NCBI GenBank assembly: GCA_037439425.1
Contig: JBBIWA010000021.1
Span: 1 to 64,000 of the forward strand
Source: JBBIWA01 sp037439425
GTDB taxonomy: Bacteria > Acidobacteriota > Blastocatellia > RBC074
DNA length: 64,000 nt
Direction of reading: 5' to 3'
Every line of letters begins with the position of its first letter. Positions within the stretch are counted from its first letter, which is position 1. The position numbers and the translations under genes were made by a program. Of this stretch, positions 43,854-52,856 are shown piece by piece. Under the pieces are notes generated by a model that was not told where the DNA came from, searched no databases, and saw only the letters and a program-made list of their open reading frames with translations.

Positions 43854-44207
43854 TCAGTAGCGCTTGTACCGGTCTTTTTTGCCGCGATGATAGAGGTAGC
43901 CGCCAGCGGCCCCAATGCCGGCCCCGATGAGTGCGCCCTTGCGACCACCGATTATCCCACCAGCGGCGGCACCAATTGCTGTGCCAATACCGACTCGCTT
44001 CAAGGCCTGTTTCTTCCCCTCCTCACGGTAGCGGTAGTTGTAATCGCGGTCGTAATCGTAGCGATAATCATCGTACCGACCCTGCTCGTAGCGAATCACC
44101 TCACGCTGCCGGCAACGACCCTGCGCCAGTGCGCTTGGAGCTACCGAGATAAAAAACAGCCCCAAGCTTAGCAGCATTACCATCACTGCGCTCACTGATT
44201 TACTCAT
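43854..44207 (-). CDS. Secreted glycine-zipper protein
   Basis: 117 residues. Signal peptide with core AVMVMLLSLGLFFISVAPSALA. A Tyr/Asp/Arg-rich middle (RYDDYRYDYDRDYNYRYREE) is followed by a glycine-zipper helix pair (about 75-105: GIGTAIGAAAGGIIGGRKGA and IGAGIGAAGGYLYH) and a basic tail. GGAGGAG precedes the ATG. Glycine-zipper segments insert into membranes or oligomerise; many such proteins in Acidobacteriota are of unknown role. It is bounded by a terminator hairpin. Confidence 0.8.
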   Translation of the reverse strand: MSKSVSAVMVMLLSLGLFFISVAPSALAQGRCRQREVIRYEQGRYDDYRYDYDRDYNYRYREEGKKQALKRVGIGTAIGAAAGGIIGGRKGALIGAGIGAAGGYLYHRGKKDRYKRY

Positions 44208-44459
44208 ACTCTCCTCCCGGCGACAGTCTAGTGCCGCTCACTCCAGCTTTGTTTGTTATTGGTCAATGCTCAATCAATGCCACTGCTGGAAGTAACAACT
44301 GCTGTGCCCGGCAGCTTGCAGTTTCCGAGGGGCCTTACAGCAAGCAAAGAAGCTCTGGCTGGCCAAACAGTTAAGCACCGAAATCCGCTCCCTCAGTTGA
44401 GAACTGAAAATTTCCTGGCAGCCCGTGGCAGCACTTTTACGTGTAATCTAACACACCAT

Positions 44460-44849
44460 ATGGCGCAGCCCCCGAGGTTGGAAGCCAGGCAAATGTCGCA
44501 GCTGATCAATGAGGAGCTCGAAGCGAGCAGCACCCGATCAAGCGGTGTGGATGATTATTTTTTCGCGCTTTTGCCACCTTCAGACCTGGCCGCTGTCATT
44601 GATCTCAGCCGCCCTCCGGCTGGATTGCTGCCTCAGTTGAAAGAGATGGCTCCGGGCGAGGTCGGCCAGGCGATAGCGAAATTTGAGCAGTTGAGAGACA
44701 AAATAGGAATCAATCTGTCCCGCACCAGGACAGCCATTATAAGCAGAGAGAGGCCAAGAGCGAGTTCCCGTTTCGCCTCGCGACCTCTTTACTGGCGCAT
44801 CGGAATGCGGATCCCTTTTTCGTCAGCGACCTCAATGGCGCGTTCATAA
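44460..44849 (+). CDS. Doubtful hypothetical protein
   Basis: A 129-residue frame from ATG 44460 (the frame is open back to 44253). Residues 10-85 look protein-like (MSQLINEELEASSTRSSGVD, LPPSDLAAVIDLSRPP, EVGQAIAKFEQL), but the last 20 are antisense to the end of the urocanate hydratase gene. No ribosome-binding site and no recognised domain. It may be the decayed remainder of a gene. Otherwise the 44208-44788 gap holds nothing that I can identify. Confidence 0.25.
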   Translation: MAQPPRLEARQMSQLINEELEASSTRSSGVDDYFFALLPPSDLAAVIDLSRPPAGLLPQLKEMAPGEVGQAIAKFEQLRDKIGINLSRTRTAIISRERPRASSRFASRPLYWRIGMRIPFSSATSMARS

Positions 44850-46435
44850 CCAGCGTCAACGTGGCGCATCACGCCCGTGCCCGGGTCGTTAGTCAACACA
44901 AGTGAGAGTCGCTTTTCGGCTTCTGGTGTGCCATCGGCCACGACGACCATTCCGGCGTGCAGACTGTAGCCGATGCCGACGCCCCCGCCGTGATGGAAGC
45001 TGACCCAGCTTGCGCCAGATGCGGTGTTGAGCAACGCATTAAGCACCGGCCAATCAGCAATCGCATCACTGCCGTCGCGCATGCCTTCGGTCTCACGATT
45101 GGGTGAGGCTACAGACCCGGCATCGAGATGGTCACGCCCGATGACTATGGGCGCTCTCACTTTCCCTGAACGCACCAGCTCGTTGAAGATCAAACCCGCT
45201 CGGTCGCGCTCGCCGTAGCCTAACCAGCAGATGCGCGCCGGTAGGCCTTGAAAAGCTACGCGCTCTTCTGCGCGCGTCAACCAGCGAATCAGGTGATCTT
45301 TCTCCGGGAAAGCCTCCATCAGCGCGCGGTCAGTGACGAGGATGTCATTGGGATCGCCAGAGAGTGCAGCCCAGCGGAATGGCCCTTGCCCTTCGCAGAA
45401 GAGGGGGCGAATGTATTCCGGCACAAATCCAGGGATCTGGAAGGCGTCCTCGACACCACCTTGCCTGGCCTGCGCACGAATGTTGTTGCCGTAATCGAAA
45501 GTGACAGCGCCCATCCGCTTGAGTTCAAGCATGGCTTCGACATGGCGCGCCATCGCTGCGATTGAGCGGCGGACATATTCATCAGGATCGCGCTGCCGCA
45601 ACTCCAAAGCCTCCTCATAAGGAAGCCCGTCGGGCACATAACCATTGAGCGCATCATGCGCGCTGGTTTGATCTGTCAGTACATCAGGCACGACACCGCG
45701 TTTGACCATTTCCGGCAGAACTTCTGCCGCGTTGCCAGGTAGCGCAATGGATCTGGCTTCGCCCCGGCGTTGATACTCGGCCGCGCGGTGCAGCGCTTGA
45801 TCCAGCGTCTCCGCCAGCTCATCGCAGTAGCGCGTCTGTAGTCGCCGCCGGATGCGCTCGCGGTCTACTTCGATACCGATGAAGACCCCATCGTTTAGGA
45901 CGGCGGCCAGCGGCTGCGCGCCGCCCATGCCGCCCAAACCTGAAGAGACAACTAGCTTCCCTTTGAGCGAGCCGCCAAAATGGCGCCTCGCCACCGCCGC
46001 AAAGGTTTCATAGGTCCCTTGCAAAATGCCCTGTGTGCCGATGTAGATCCATGAACCGGCCGTCATCTGACCGTACATCGTCAGCCCCAACCGTTCGTAC
46101 TGGCGGAAGTGCGCCCAATCACCCCAGGCTGGCACCAGCACCGAATTAGAGATCAGCACTCGCGGTGCCATCTCGTGGGTGCGAAAGATGCCAACGGGTT
46201 TGCCCGATTGCACCAGCAGAGTTTCATCATTTTCCAGCTCGCGCAGCGAGCGCACGATGGCAGCAAAGCAATCCCAGTTGCGCGCAGCTTTGCCAGTGCC
46301 GCCGTAGACGATCAACTCATCAGGCTTCTCTGCCACTTCCGGGTCGAGATTGTTCATCAGCATCCGCAGCGCGGCCTCCTGTGGCCATCCCTTGCAACTG
46401 ATAGCAGTGCCGCGTGGGGCGCGAATCTCTCGCAT
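44789..46435 (-). CDS. hutU: Urocanate hydratase (urocanase)
   Basis: Second enzyme of histidine degradation, converting urocanate to imidazolonepropionate in the cytoplasm with a tightly bound NAD. 548 residues, the normal length. Diagnostic blocks are VYGGTGKAARNWD, TAGSWIYIGTQGILQGTYET, VVSSGLGGMGGAQPLA, VLTDQTSAHDALNGYVP, FDYGNNIRAQA, the active-site cysteine region RPLFCEGQGPFRW and SFHHGGGVGIGYS. AAGGAGG precedes the ATG. The other hut genes (H, I, G or F) are not in this window, so the pathway is dispersed. Confidence 0.97.
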   Translation of the reverse strand: MREIRAPRGTAISCKGWPQEAALRMLMNNLDPEVAEKPDELIVYGGTGKAARNWDCFAAIVRSLRELENDETLLVQSGKPVGIFRTHEMAPRVLISNSVLVPAWGDWAHFRQYERLGLTMYGQMTAGSWIYIGTQGILQGTYETFAAVARRHFGGSLKGKLVVSSGLGGMGGAQPLAAVLNDGVFIGIEVDRERIRRRLQTRYCDELAETLDQALHRAAEYQRRGEARSIALPGNAAEVLPEMVKRGVVPDVLTDQTSAHDALNGYVPDGLPYEEALELRQRDPDEYVRRSIAAMARHVEAMLELKRMGAVTFDYGNNIRAQARQGGVEDAFQIPGFVPEYIRPLFCEGQGPFRWAALSGDPNDILVTDRALMEAFPEKDHLIRWLTRAEERVAFQGLPARICWLGYGERDRAGLIFNELVRSGKVRAPIVIGRDHLDAGSVASPNRETEGMRDGSDAIADWPVLNALLNTASGASWVSFHHGGGVGIGYSLHAGMVVVADGTPEAEKRLSLVLTNDPGTGVMRHVDAGYERAIEVADEKGIRIPMRQ

Positions 46436-46455
46436 ATTTAGCCTCCTTGTCCAGG

Positions 46456-46477
46456 TGAGCTAAAATACTATAGCTCA
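46456..46477 (-). promoter_or_regulatory. Promoter and palindromic operator candidate of hutU
   Basis: TGAGCTA N8 TAGCTCA is a perfect 7-bp palindrome. On the - strand a -10-like TAGTAT lies inside it, with GTGAAC 17 bases farther upstream, so a bound dimer would block transcription. It does not resemble the known HutC operator. Confidence 0.35.
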
Positions 46478-46516
46478 ATTGAAAGTCGTTCACCACGGAT
46501 GAGGTCACAAGTCCGT

Positions 46517-46545
46517 TTCGATTTTCGGACAAAATCCGGTATTAT
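46517..46545 (+). promoter_or_regulatory. Weak promoter candidate for the yacG operon
   Basis: TTCGAT (46517-46522), 17 bases, TATTAT (46540-46545), about 30 bases before the yacG start. The -35 box is poor. Confidence 0.3.
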
Positions 46546-46575
46546 TGAGTCTCATTCTTGAAATGGCACTTGGCT

Positions 46576-46773
46576 ATGAGCAGAACGATACGATGTCCAC
46601 TGTGTCGTCGGGAAACGGTCTGGGAAGAGAATCCGTGGCGCCCTTTCTGTTCTGAGCGCTGCCAGATGGTAGACCTGGGTCGGTGGGCTGCGGAAGAATA
46701 TCGCATTCCGATTTCAAGTGATCCGGAGGTTGGAATTTCGGAAGTAGCTCAGACGCCCAATCCCGATGATTGA
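46576..46773 (+). CDS. yacG: YacG-type zinc-finger protein (DNA gyrase inhibitor family)
   Basis: 65 residues from ATG 46576; the frame upstream to TTG 46558 adds six atypical residues. A four-cysteine zinc site CPLC (about 7-10) and CSERC (about 24-28) flanks WEENPWRPF, followed by DLGRWAAEEYRIP, the YacG signature. In Escherichia coli, YacG binds GyrB and inhibits gyrase. Its 3' end is directly followed by three thioredoxin-like genes, an unusual neighbourhood. The acidic tail (SDPEVGISEVAQ) is longer than the zinc domain needs. Confidence 0.9.
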   Translation: MSRTIRCPLCRRETVWEENPWRPFCSERCQMVDLGRWAAEEYRIPISSDPEVGISEVAQTPNPDD

Positions 46774-46837
46774 AGCTGATCGGGAGCAGGAGCAGCCGGT
46801 AATGCTGCTTCCAGGTGAAGCATCCGTGGTGACTGAT

Positions 46838-47443
46838 ATGGCGCAAGTGAAGTACTCGATCCTATTTTTACTACTTACCCTCACTCTCCTCTTGCTGGCT
46901 TGCCAGTCAGGGCCGCCGCCGCGGCCGGTCTCTGAAGCCAGTGCGCGCGCGCTGGCTATCAGGCATCGCAATCTCGCTATTCAGACGGTGAATGATCTCT
47001 CGATCCCGGCTCCGGATGGCACGACTTTTAAGCTGGCGGACTTGCGCGGCAAAGTGGTGGTGATAGATTTCTGGGGAACCTGGTGTCCGCCCTGCCGCAA
47101 GCAAGCGCCGATGCTGGCTGAGCTTTATACGCGCTATCGCGCTCAAGGACTTGAGATCGTGGGGCTGAGCCTCAACAAGCTCTCGGAGCAAGATGAAGTG
47201 AGAGAGTTTATGAAGGAAGTAGGTATCAACTACCGCGTTGGTTATGCTGATCAGAAGCTCTCAGGTGCCTTTCTCAACGGCACCGAGGATGAGACCGGAT
47301 CGGCGCCGATTCCGCAACTCTTCGTTCTAGGGCGCGATGGCAGCCTGCTTGAGCATCTGATTGGCGACCGCCCGGAGCATGCTGCTCAACTGGAAAAAGT
47401 GATCTCTCAACAACTCTCCCTCGTCGCCTCATCAAATGGGTGA
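46838..47443 (+). CDS. TlpA/ResA-like thioredoxin lipoprotein, active site CPPC
   Basis: 201 residues from ATG 46838, chosen because it yields a lipoprotein signal (FLLLTLTLLLLACQSG, Cys at about 21). ATG 46766 overlaps yacG and would bury the lipobox. The thioredoxin fold (about 55-195) has LADLRGKVVVIDFWGTWCPPCRK with the redox pair CPPC near 88-91, and a cis-proline region PIPQLFVLGRDG. Such proteins reduce periplasmic disulphides, for example in cytochrome c maturation. It is first of three related genes in a row. Confidence 0.9.
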   Translation: MAQVKYSILFLLLTLTLLLLACQSGPPPRPVSEASARALAIRHRNLAIQTVNDLSIPAPDGTTFKLADLRGKVVVIDFWGTWCPPCRKQAPMLAELYTRYRAQGLEIVGLSLNKLSEQDEVREFMKEVGINYRVGYADQKLSGAFLNGTEDETGSAPIPQLFVLGRDGSLLEHLIGDRPEHAAQLEKVISQQLSLVASSNG

Positions 47444-47480
47444 AAGAGACTGAAGTTTAAACTGCAAGGAGCCATTGATT

Positions 47481-48101
47481 ATGTCGAAAGTTATTTTCAG
47501 ATCCGCCCGTCAGGTATTGGCCCTCAATCTGGCCCTGATCCTGCTGTTGCTCGTCGTCGTGCCGAGTCTGGGTCGCGATGACGTGCCGGAGTTACCCGCG
47601 CCAGATGGGTCTTCTTACACGCCGGAGATTATCATCCCGCTGCTTGACAAAAGCCAGCTCAAGCTCTCCAGCTTGCGTGGCCGGGTGGTGTTGTTGGACT
47701 TCTTCTGGTCAAAGTGTCAGCACTGCCGCGATCACGCCCCACACATCGTTGAACTGTATCATCAGTATCATAAACGCGGCTTCACGGTCCTGAGCCTGGC
47801 CACCGATCCGCAGGACAAGATCGATGATGTGAAGGCTTTCGTGACGGAGATGAAGATGACCTATCCGGTCGGATTTATCACCACCGAAGTGATCGCCTAC
47901 TATGCCGACAGTCGCAATCACGGCGTGCCGCAGATGGTGCTCTTCGGCCCGGATGGAAAGATGGTCAAGCGCTGGATCGGTTGGACCGAGCCTGTCGGTA
48001 GGGAGTTGAAAGAAAAAATTGCCGAGCAATTGCAGAGACTGCCCCTGGTCAAACCGGGTAGCAAAGCTACAAGCCGCAAGCAGCGCGATCTGCGCAGTTA
48101 G
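47481..48101 (+). CDS. Thioredoxin-like periplasmic protein, active site CQHC
   Basis: 206 residues; AAGGAG at 47466 supports ATG 47481. N-terminal helix LALNLALILLLLVVVPSLG acts as signal or anchor. The fold matches the preceding protein: LKLSSLRGRVVLLDFFWSKC, with the redox pair CQHC in SKCQHCRDHAPHIVELY and a PQMVLFGPDG cis-proline segment. A CxHC pair with His before the second Cys resembles DsbA (CPHC), which raises the redox potential; an oxidase or isomerase role is therefore possible. No lipobox. Confidence 0.87.
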   Translation: MSKVIFRSARQVLALNLALILLLLVVVPSLGRDDVPELPAPDGSSYTPEIIIPLLDKSQLKLSSLRGRVVLLDFFWSKCQHCRDHAPHIVELYHQYHKRGFTVLSLATDPQDKIDDVKAFVTEMKMTYPVGFITTEVIAYYADSRNHGVPQMVLFGPDGKMVKRWIGWTEPVGRELKEKIAEQLQRLPLVKPGSKATSRKQRDLRS

Positions 48102-48132
48102 ATCCAACTTCAGCCCTGAAGACGAGGTGCAC

Positions 48133-48705
48133 ATGAAAATACGCCTTTTTAGCTTATCCAGCTCGCGTCTGGCAATGTTGGTCACGGTCATCGGTCTGAG
48201 CCTGTGGGCGCTGCTGACCTTTAGTTTGCCTGGCAGTGAAGCCAAGGCCAAAATTGGGAAGTTCCCTAAAGACTCCGTAGCGCGACGACCGATCTCCACT
48301 CTTGATGGCCGCCGGTTCGATTTGATTTCTCTGCGCGGCCAGGTGGTCGTGCTGGATTTCTTCGCTGTGTGGTGTGCTCACTCGCGAGATCACATTCCGG
48401 CGTTGACGCGCTTTACTGAGGAAGATTACCAACGGGGCTTGCAGATTATCGGATTGGCCGTTCAGGATAATGAGACGACCAGTGAGAGACTCGCTCAATT
48501 TATCAAGGATCAGAAGATCAATTATCCTGTCGCCACTATCACTGACGACGTTTTTGCGGCCTATGTTGAGTCGCGCGATGTCTCAGTCCCCCAGACGCTC
48601 CTCTACGGGCGCGATGGACGGCTGGCAGCGCACTTCATCGGCCAGAGCGCAGAGATTGATGCGGCTCTGGTGGCTGCCATTAATCGTGAACTGGCGAAAA
48701 GATAA
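48133..48705 (+). CDS. Thioredoxin-like periplasmic protein with incomplete active site CAHS
   Basis: 190 residues; GAGGTGC precedes ATG 48133. N-terminal membrane segment (LAMLVTVIGLSLWALLTFSL). The fold repeats FDLISLRGQVVVLDFFAVWC, but the motif reads WCAHSRDH: the second cysteine is Ser. A single Cys cannot form the usual internal disulphide, so the protein may act as a mixed-disulphide holder, a chaperone, or be redox-inactive. Cis-proline segment VPQTLLYGRDG is retained. It is the third of the tandem set, and its RDH after the motif matches the second protein, so these two are the closer pair. Confidence 0.85.
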   Translation: MKIRLFSLSSSRLAMLVTVIGLSLWALLTFSLPGSEAKAKIGKFPKDSVARRPISTLDGRRFDLISLRGQVVVLDFFAVWCAHSRDHIPALTRFTEEDYQRGLQIIGLAVQDNETTSERLAQFIKDQKINYPVATITDDVFAAYVESRDVSVPQTLLYGRDGRLAAHFIGQSAEIDAALVAAINRELAKR

Positions 48706-48887
48706 GTGGCTGCCATCAGGCTGACCGGATGAGAGGTATTCAAAGATGAGCGCGCGGCTTGCGGCGCCGCACTCAGCCTGAGTAGCTTTCTCAGGCTAAT
48801 GGCCTGCGACAGCGCAAGCAGCGCGATTTCTTTTGGGAGGGGACACCGGCACTTGAAGGTGAGATACCGCCTTGCGTTTTTTCGGCT

Positions 48888-49269
48888 CTAAATCGAACCA
48901 AGTAAGATGGGGGACAGATGCCACGACCTTGCGTCGTGGAGTTTCACGGTTGCTGCTACCGCGGAGTTTCACGGTTGCTGCTACCGTGCTCTTGAGATGC
49001 CACGACCTTGCGTCGTGGAGTTTCACGCTGGCTGCTCAGTAGCTGCCAGCGTGAAACTCCACAAGACTTGTGGCCTCTGAAGGGAAGCAGCAGTCGTTGT
49101 AGCCGCGAGCGTGAAACTCCACGAAACAAGCTCATTGGTATGGAGGTTGGACTTGAACCAGCCCCTGATGGCCATCTGGGATATTTCAGAATCAGATTTG
49201 CGTAGACGCTAATGAGACAAGCTCGTGGCATCTCAAGACGGTCTCCTGATGTTTGTTGGTTCGATTTAG
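48888..49269. mobile_element. 382-bp element with perfect 14-bp terminal inverted repeats
   Basis: CTAAATCGAACCAA (48888-48901) and TTGGTTCGATTTAG (49256-49269) are exact reverse complements. Inside, the motif CGTGGAGTTTCACG recurs: forward near 48935, 48960 and 49015, reverse (GCGTGAAACTCCAC) near 49050 and 49110. A GCCACGACCTTGCGTCGTGG hairpin occurs twice. No open frame of family type. It fills most of the 48706-49287 gap and ends 18 bases before the pyruvate kinase start. Confidence 0.65.
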
Positions 49270-49287
49270 TTTTGACTCGCCATCACG

Positions 49288-50745
<1,458 letters not shown>

Positions 50746-50757
50746 GCAATCAGAGAA

Positions 50758-50845
50758 CTGCTGGCTGCTTAGCGAAACCTATTCTCTCGTTGAGAGAGTC
50801 CGGTGGCGAACTGAGAATTCGCCAGATAAGTTTCAGAGCCAGCAG
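50758..50845. other. Inverted-repeat cluster between convergent genes
   Basis: Outer pair CTGCTGGCT (50758) / AGCCAGCAG (50837) encloses two hairpins, TCTCTC..GAGAGA (50783-50797) and TGGCGAA..TTCGCCA (50804-50824), a three-way-junction layout. It may be a bidirectional terminator without U-tracts or a small RNA. Confidence 0.4.
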
Positions 50846-50884
50846 CCCGGAGAGGCAGCCTGGCGGACTGATCGCTTGGTGAGG

Positions 50885-51589
50885 CTAGATTTTATCCACC
50901 ACCACTGTGCCCTTGGGAACAGCTACATTGAAAGCCCCATCCGCTATCTTGGCGTTGAGCTCCAGATTGGTGAACTGGACTATTGTATAGTCCCCATTCT
51001 GCTCGACAAATTTGTGCTTCACAGGCAACCAGGTGCTGTGGCTAACCCAAAGGTCAATGCTCACAATAGCGCCGCCATTTTTCGGCACCAGGTGCAATTG
51101 GGTGGTCTTTTCCCCATTGACCATCTCTTCTTTGACAAATTCGATGTGGTAGTTGCCAGCTTGCGCCTTGAGTGAGCCGTCCAGCCCGATCAGTTGCGAA
51201 AATCCACTGACACGCCCTTTTGCCGCCTGGGCAAGGGTGGTTTTGATCACTTGATTGATGCGCGGCTGATAGAAGGTGAATTTATCTCCCACGATTGACA
51301 CGATCCGCACATCAGGACGGGTGTAATCAATCCGCAACCGCCCCTTGCCTTTCGCATCGGGTTTGTAGATCAAAGTGCCGTAATCGGTGTCGGTGATTCC
51401 GATCTGGACATTAGTTTTTTGCTGGATGATGGTTGTCCGCAGGCTCTTCAGGTTGCGGTGAGCCAGCTCCATTTTGTTCAAAATGGAGCTGAGCAGCTGC
51501 GGACTCGGAGTGCCTTCCACAGGCCAGTGCGCTCCACTGAGGGAAACAAATATCCCCAACGCGAGAGCGATAGTTATTAACTTTCTCAT
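50885..51589 (-). CDS. LolA-like outer-membrane lipoprotein carrier
   Basis: 234 residues. ATG 51589 is chosen because it starts a signal peptide (LITIALALGIFVSLSGA) with GGAG upstream; the frame open to 51850 adds 87 unrelated residues. The mature part (about 30-234) follows the LolA/LolB beta-fold pattern: LRTTIIQQKTNVQIG, LIYKPDAKGKGRLRIDYTRP, VGDKFTFYQPRINQVI and DLWVSHSTWLPVKHKFVEQN. It should ferry lipoproteins or lipids across the periplasm. It is last in a five-gene Lol-like operon. Confidence 0.82.
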   Translation of the reverse strand: MRKLITIALALGIFVSLSGAHWPVEGTPSPQLLSSILNKMELAHRNLKSLRTTIIQQKTNVQIGITDTDYGTLIYKPDAKGKGRLRIDYTRPDVRIVSIVGDKFTFYQPRINQVIKTTLAQAAKGRVSGFSQLIGLDGSLKAQAGNYHIEFVKEEMVNGEKTTQLHLVPKNGGAIVSIDLWVSHSTWLPVKHKFVEQNGDYTIVQFTNLELNAKIADGAFNVAVPKGTVVVDKI

Positions 51590-51650
51590 TCCGAAACTCT
51601 CTCCTTCTCTCAATAGTGTTAACGACTGGCAATCATAATCGCGTCTAGAC

Positions 51651-52085
51651 TCACCGGAACCAGACGCGGTAACCGATGGGCTGGCCTTGCGCATCACGTT
51701 GAGGCTCGAAACGCTCAATTCTCGCCTCGCGTCCGAGGTGGTCGCGCAGGTAACGGGCGAGCAGTGTTTCCAGATTATCCAGATCACTCGGCCCGGTCGC
51801 TGCTTCACTGCCGCTGGAGCGGTAAGCGCCAAGCTCCTCGAGCTTAACATCCCATCGGATCGGATCGCTTGCTTGAGATGCCGCCTTGAGGGATTGATTT
51901 GCCTGACTCACATCCTGGGCGGCTGGCGGCGCTGGGGCAGGGAGGCGGTCATGATCACTGAAGAGGCTGTTCGGCAGCAAAAAGACGGCAAGGATGATCA
52001 GGAGGCAAAGCAGATCATATTGCCAACTGCCTCGCTCATAGGACCAGAGGAGGACATTTTTAATACCGATCAGTAGCGTCTTCAT
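51651..52085 (-). CDS. Small membrane protein of unknown function in the Lol-like operon
   Basis: 144 residues. N-terminal MKTLLIGIKNVLLWSYERGS, then a helix YDLLCLLIILAVFLLPNSLF (about 23-42), a Pro/Ala/Gln-rich spacer and a C-terminal domain with LETLLARYLRDHLGREARIE and a GYRVWFR end. No domain name recognised. The position between the ABC ATPase and the LolA-like gene implies a role in the same transport process. GAGAG precedes the ATG. Confidence 0.72.
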   Translation of the reverse strand: MKTLLIGIKNVLLWSYERGSWQYDLLCLLIILAVFLLPNSLFSDHDRLPAPAPPAAQDVSQANQSLKAASQASDPIRWDVKLEELGAYRSSGSEAATGPSDLDNLETLLARYLRDHLGREARIERFEPQRDAQGQPIGYRVWFR

Positions 52086-52131
52086 TGGTCGTCTCTCTCA
52101 GGCAACCGCGCTCCCATTGGCCGCCCCCTCA

Positions 52132-52842
52132 CTAACTTTCGATGATCCGGCCATCACGCATCTCAATGATGCGTTCAGTGACGGCAGCGGCTTCGGGGTT
52201 ATGTGTGATCATCACAATCGTTTGGCGAAACTGTTTATTGAGCTCGGCCAGCATCTGCAAAACCAGGGCGGAATTTTCCGAATCGAGATTGCCGGTTGGC
52301 TCGTCGGCCAGAATGATCGCTGGACGATTGATGACCGCACGCGCGATTGCGACCCGTTGCTGTTCGCCGCCCGAAAGTTCGAGCGGTTTATGGCGCATTT
52401 TATTTTCCAGACGCAATAACTTCAAGACCTCACGGCGGGTTTCGGCATCCGTCTGGCGTCGATTATTTCCGTGAATGTGCTCGGCCAGGCGCAAATTACC
52501 CTCTGCCGTCAGCGTCGGAAAGAGGTTGAAGCGCTGGAAGACAAAGCCGATCTTGCGCCGCCGGATCTCGGTTCGGGCTGCGTCACTGACCGCTGTGAGG
52601 TCTTCACCATCAACGATCACGCGACCGGAGGTCGGCTTGAGCAAGCCGCCCAGAATATGCAGCAGTGTAGACTTGCCGCAGCCAGATGGCCCCATAATCG
52701 CTACAAACTCGCCCGGAGCGACACTCAAATTGACGCCCCGCAGCGCTGGCACATCGACCTTGCCTACACGGTAGGTCATCGTCAGATTTTCAGTCTTTAA
52801 GATCGGCTCCATTAGAGTTTCGGGTCTCGAGTGATCAACCAC
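52132..52842 (-). CDS. ABC transporter ATPase, LolD/MacB type
   Basis: 236 residues. Walker A GPSGCGKSTLLHILGG, signature LSGGEQQRVAIARAVINRPA, Walker B IILADEPTGNLDSENSA, and the H-loop MITHNPEAA, all intact. The FVFQRFNLFPTLTAEGN Q-loop is typical of LolD/MacB proteins. GTG 52842 has GAGAG upstream and follows the permease stop by 14 bases; ATG 52812 is the alternative. It energises the FtsX-type permease. Such pairs act on outer-membrane-bound lipoproteins or export peptides rather than import. Confidence 0.93.
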   Translation of the reverse strand: MVDHSRPETLMEPILKTENLTMTYRVGKVDVPALRGVNLSVAPGEFVAIMGPSGCGKSTLLHILGGLLKPTSGRVIVDGEDLTAVSDAARTEIRRRKIGFVFQRFNLFPTLTAEGNLRLAEHIHGNNRRQTDAETRREVLKLLRLENKMRHKPLELSGGEQQRVAIARAVINRPAIILADEPTGNLDSENSALVLQMLAELNKQFRQTIVMITHNPEAAAVTERIIEMRDGRIIES

Positions 52843-52856
52843 AAATTGCTCTCTCT

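Noticed and set aside
48918..49124. Possible CRISPR array from recurring GGAGTTTCACG motifs
   Set aside because: Spacing is irregular and copies occur in both orientations; the unit is an inverted-repeat element rather than a regular repeat-spacer array, and no cas gene is near.
49139..49216. tRNA-like 3' part on the - strand (GGTTCAAGTCC ... ACCA)
   Set aside because: The T-arm-like loop is present, but no acceptor 5' strand, D-arm or clear anticodon stem can be formed within about 75 bases, so it is not a tRNA gene.
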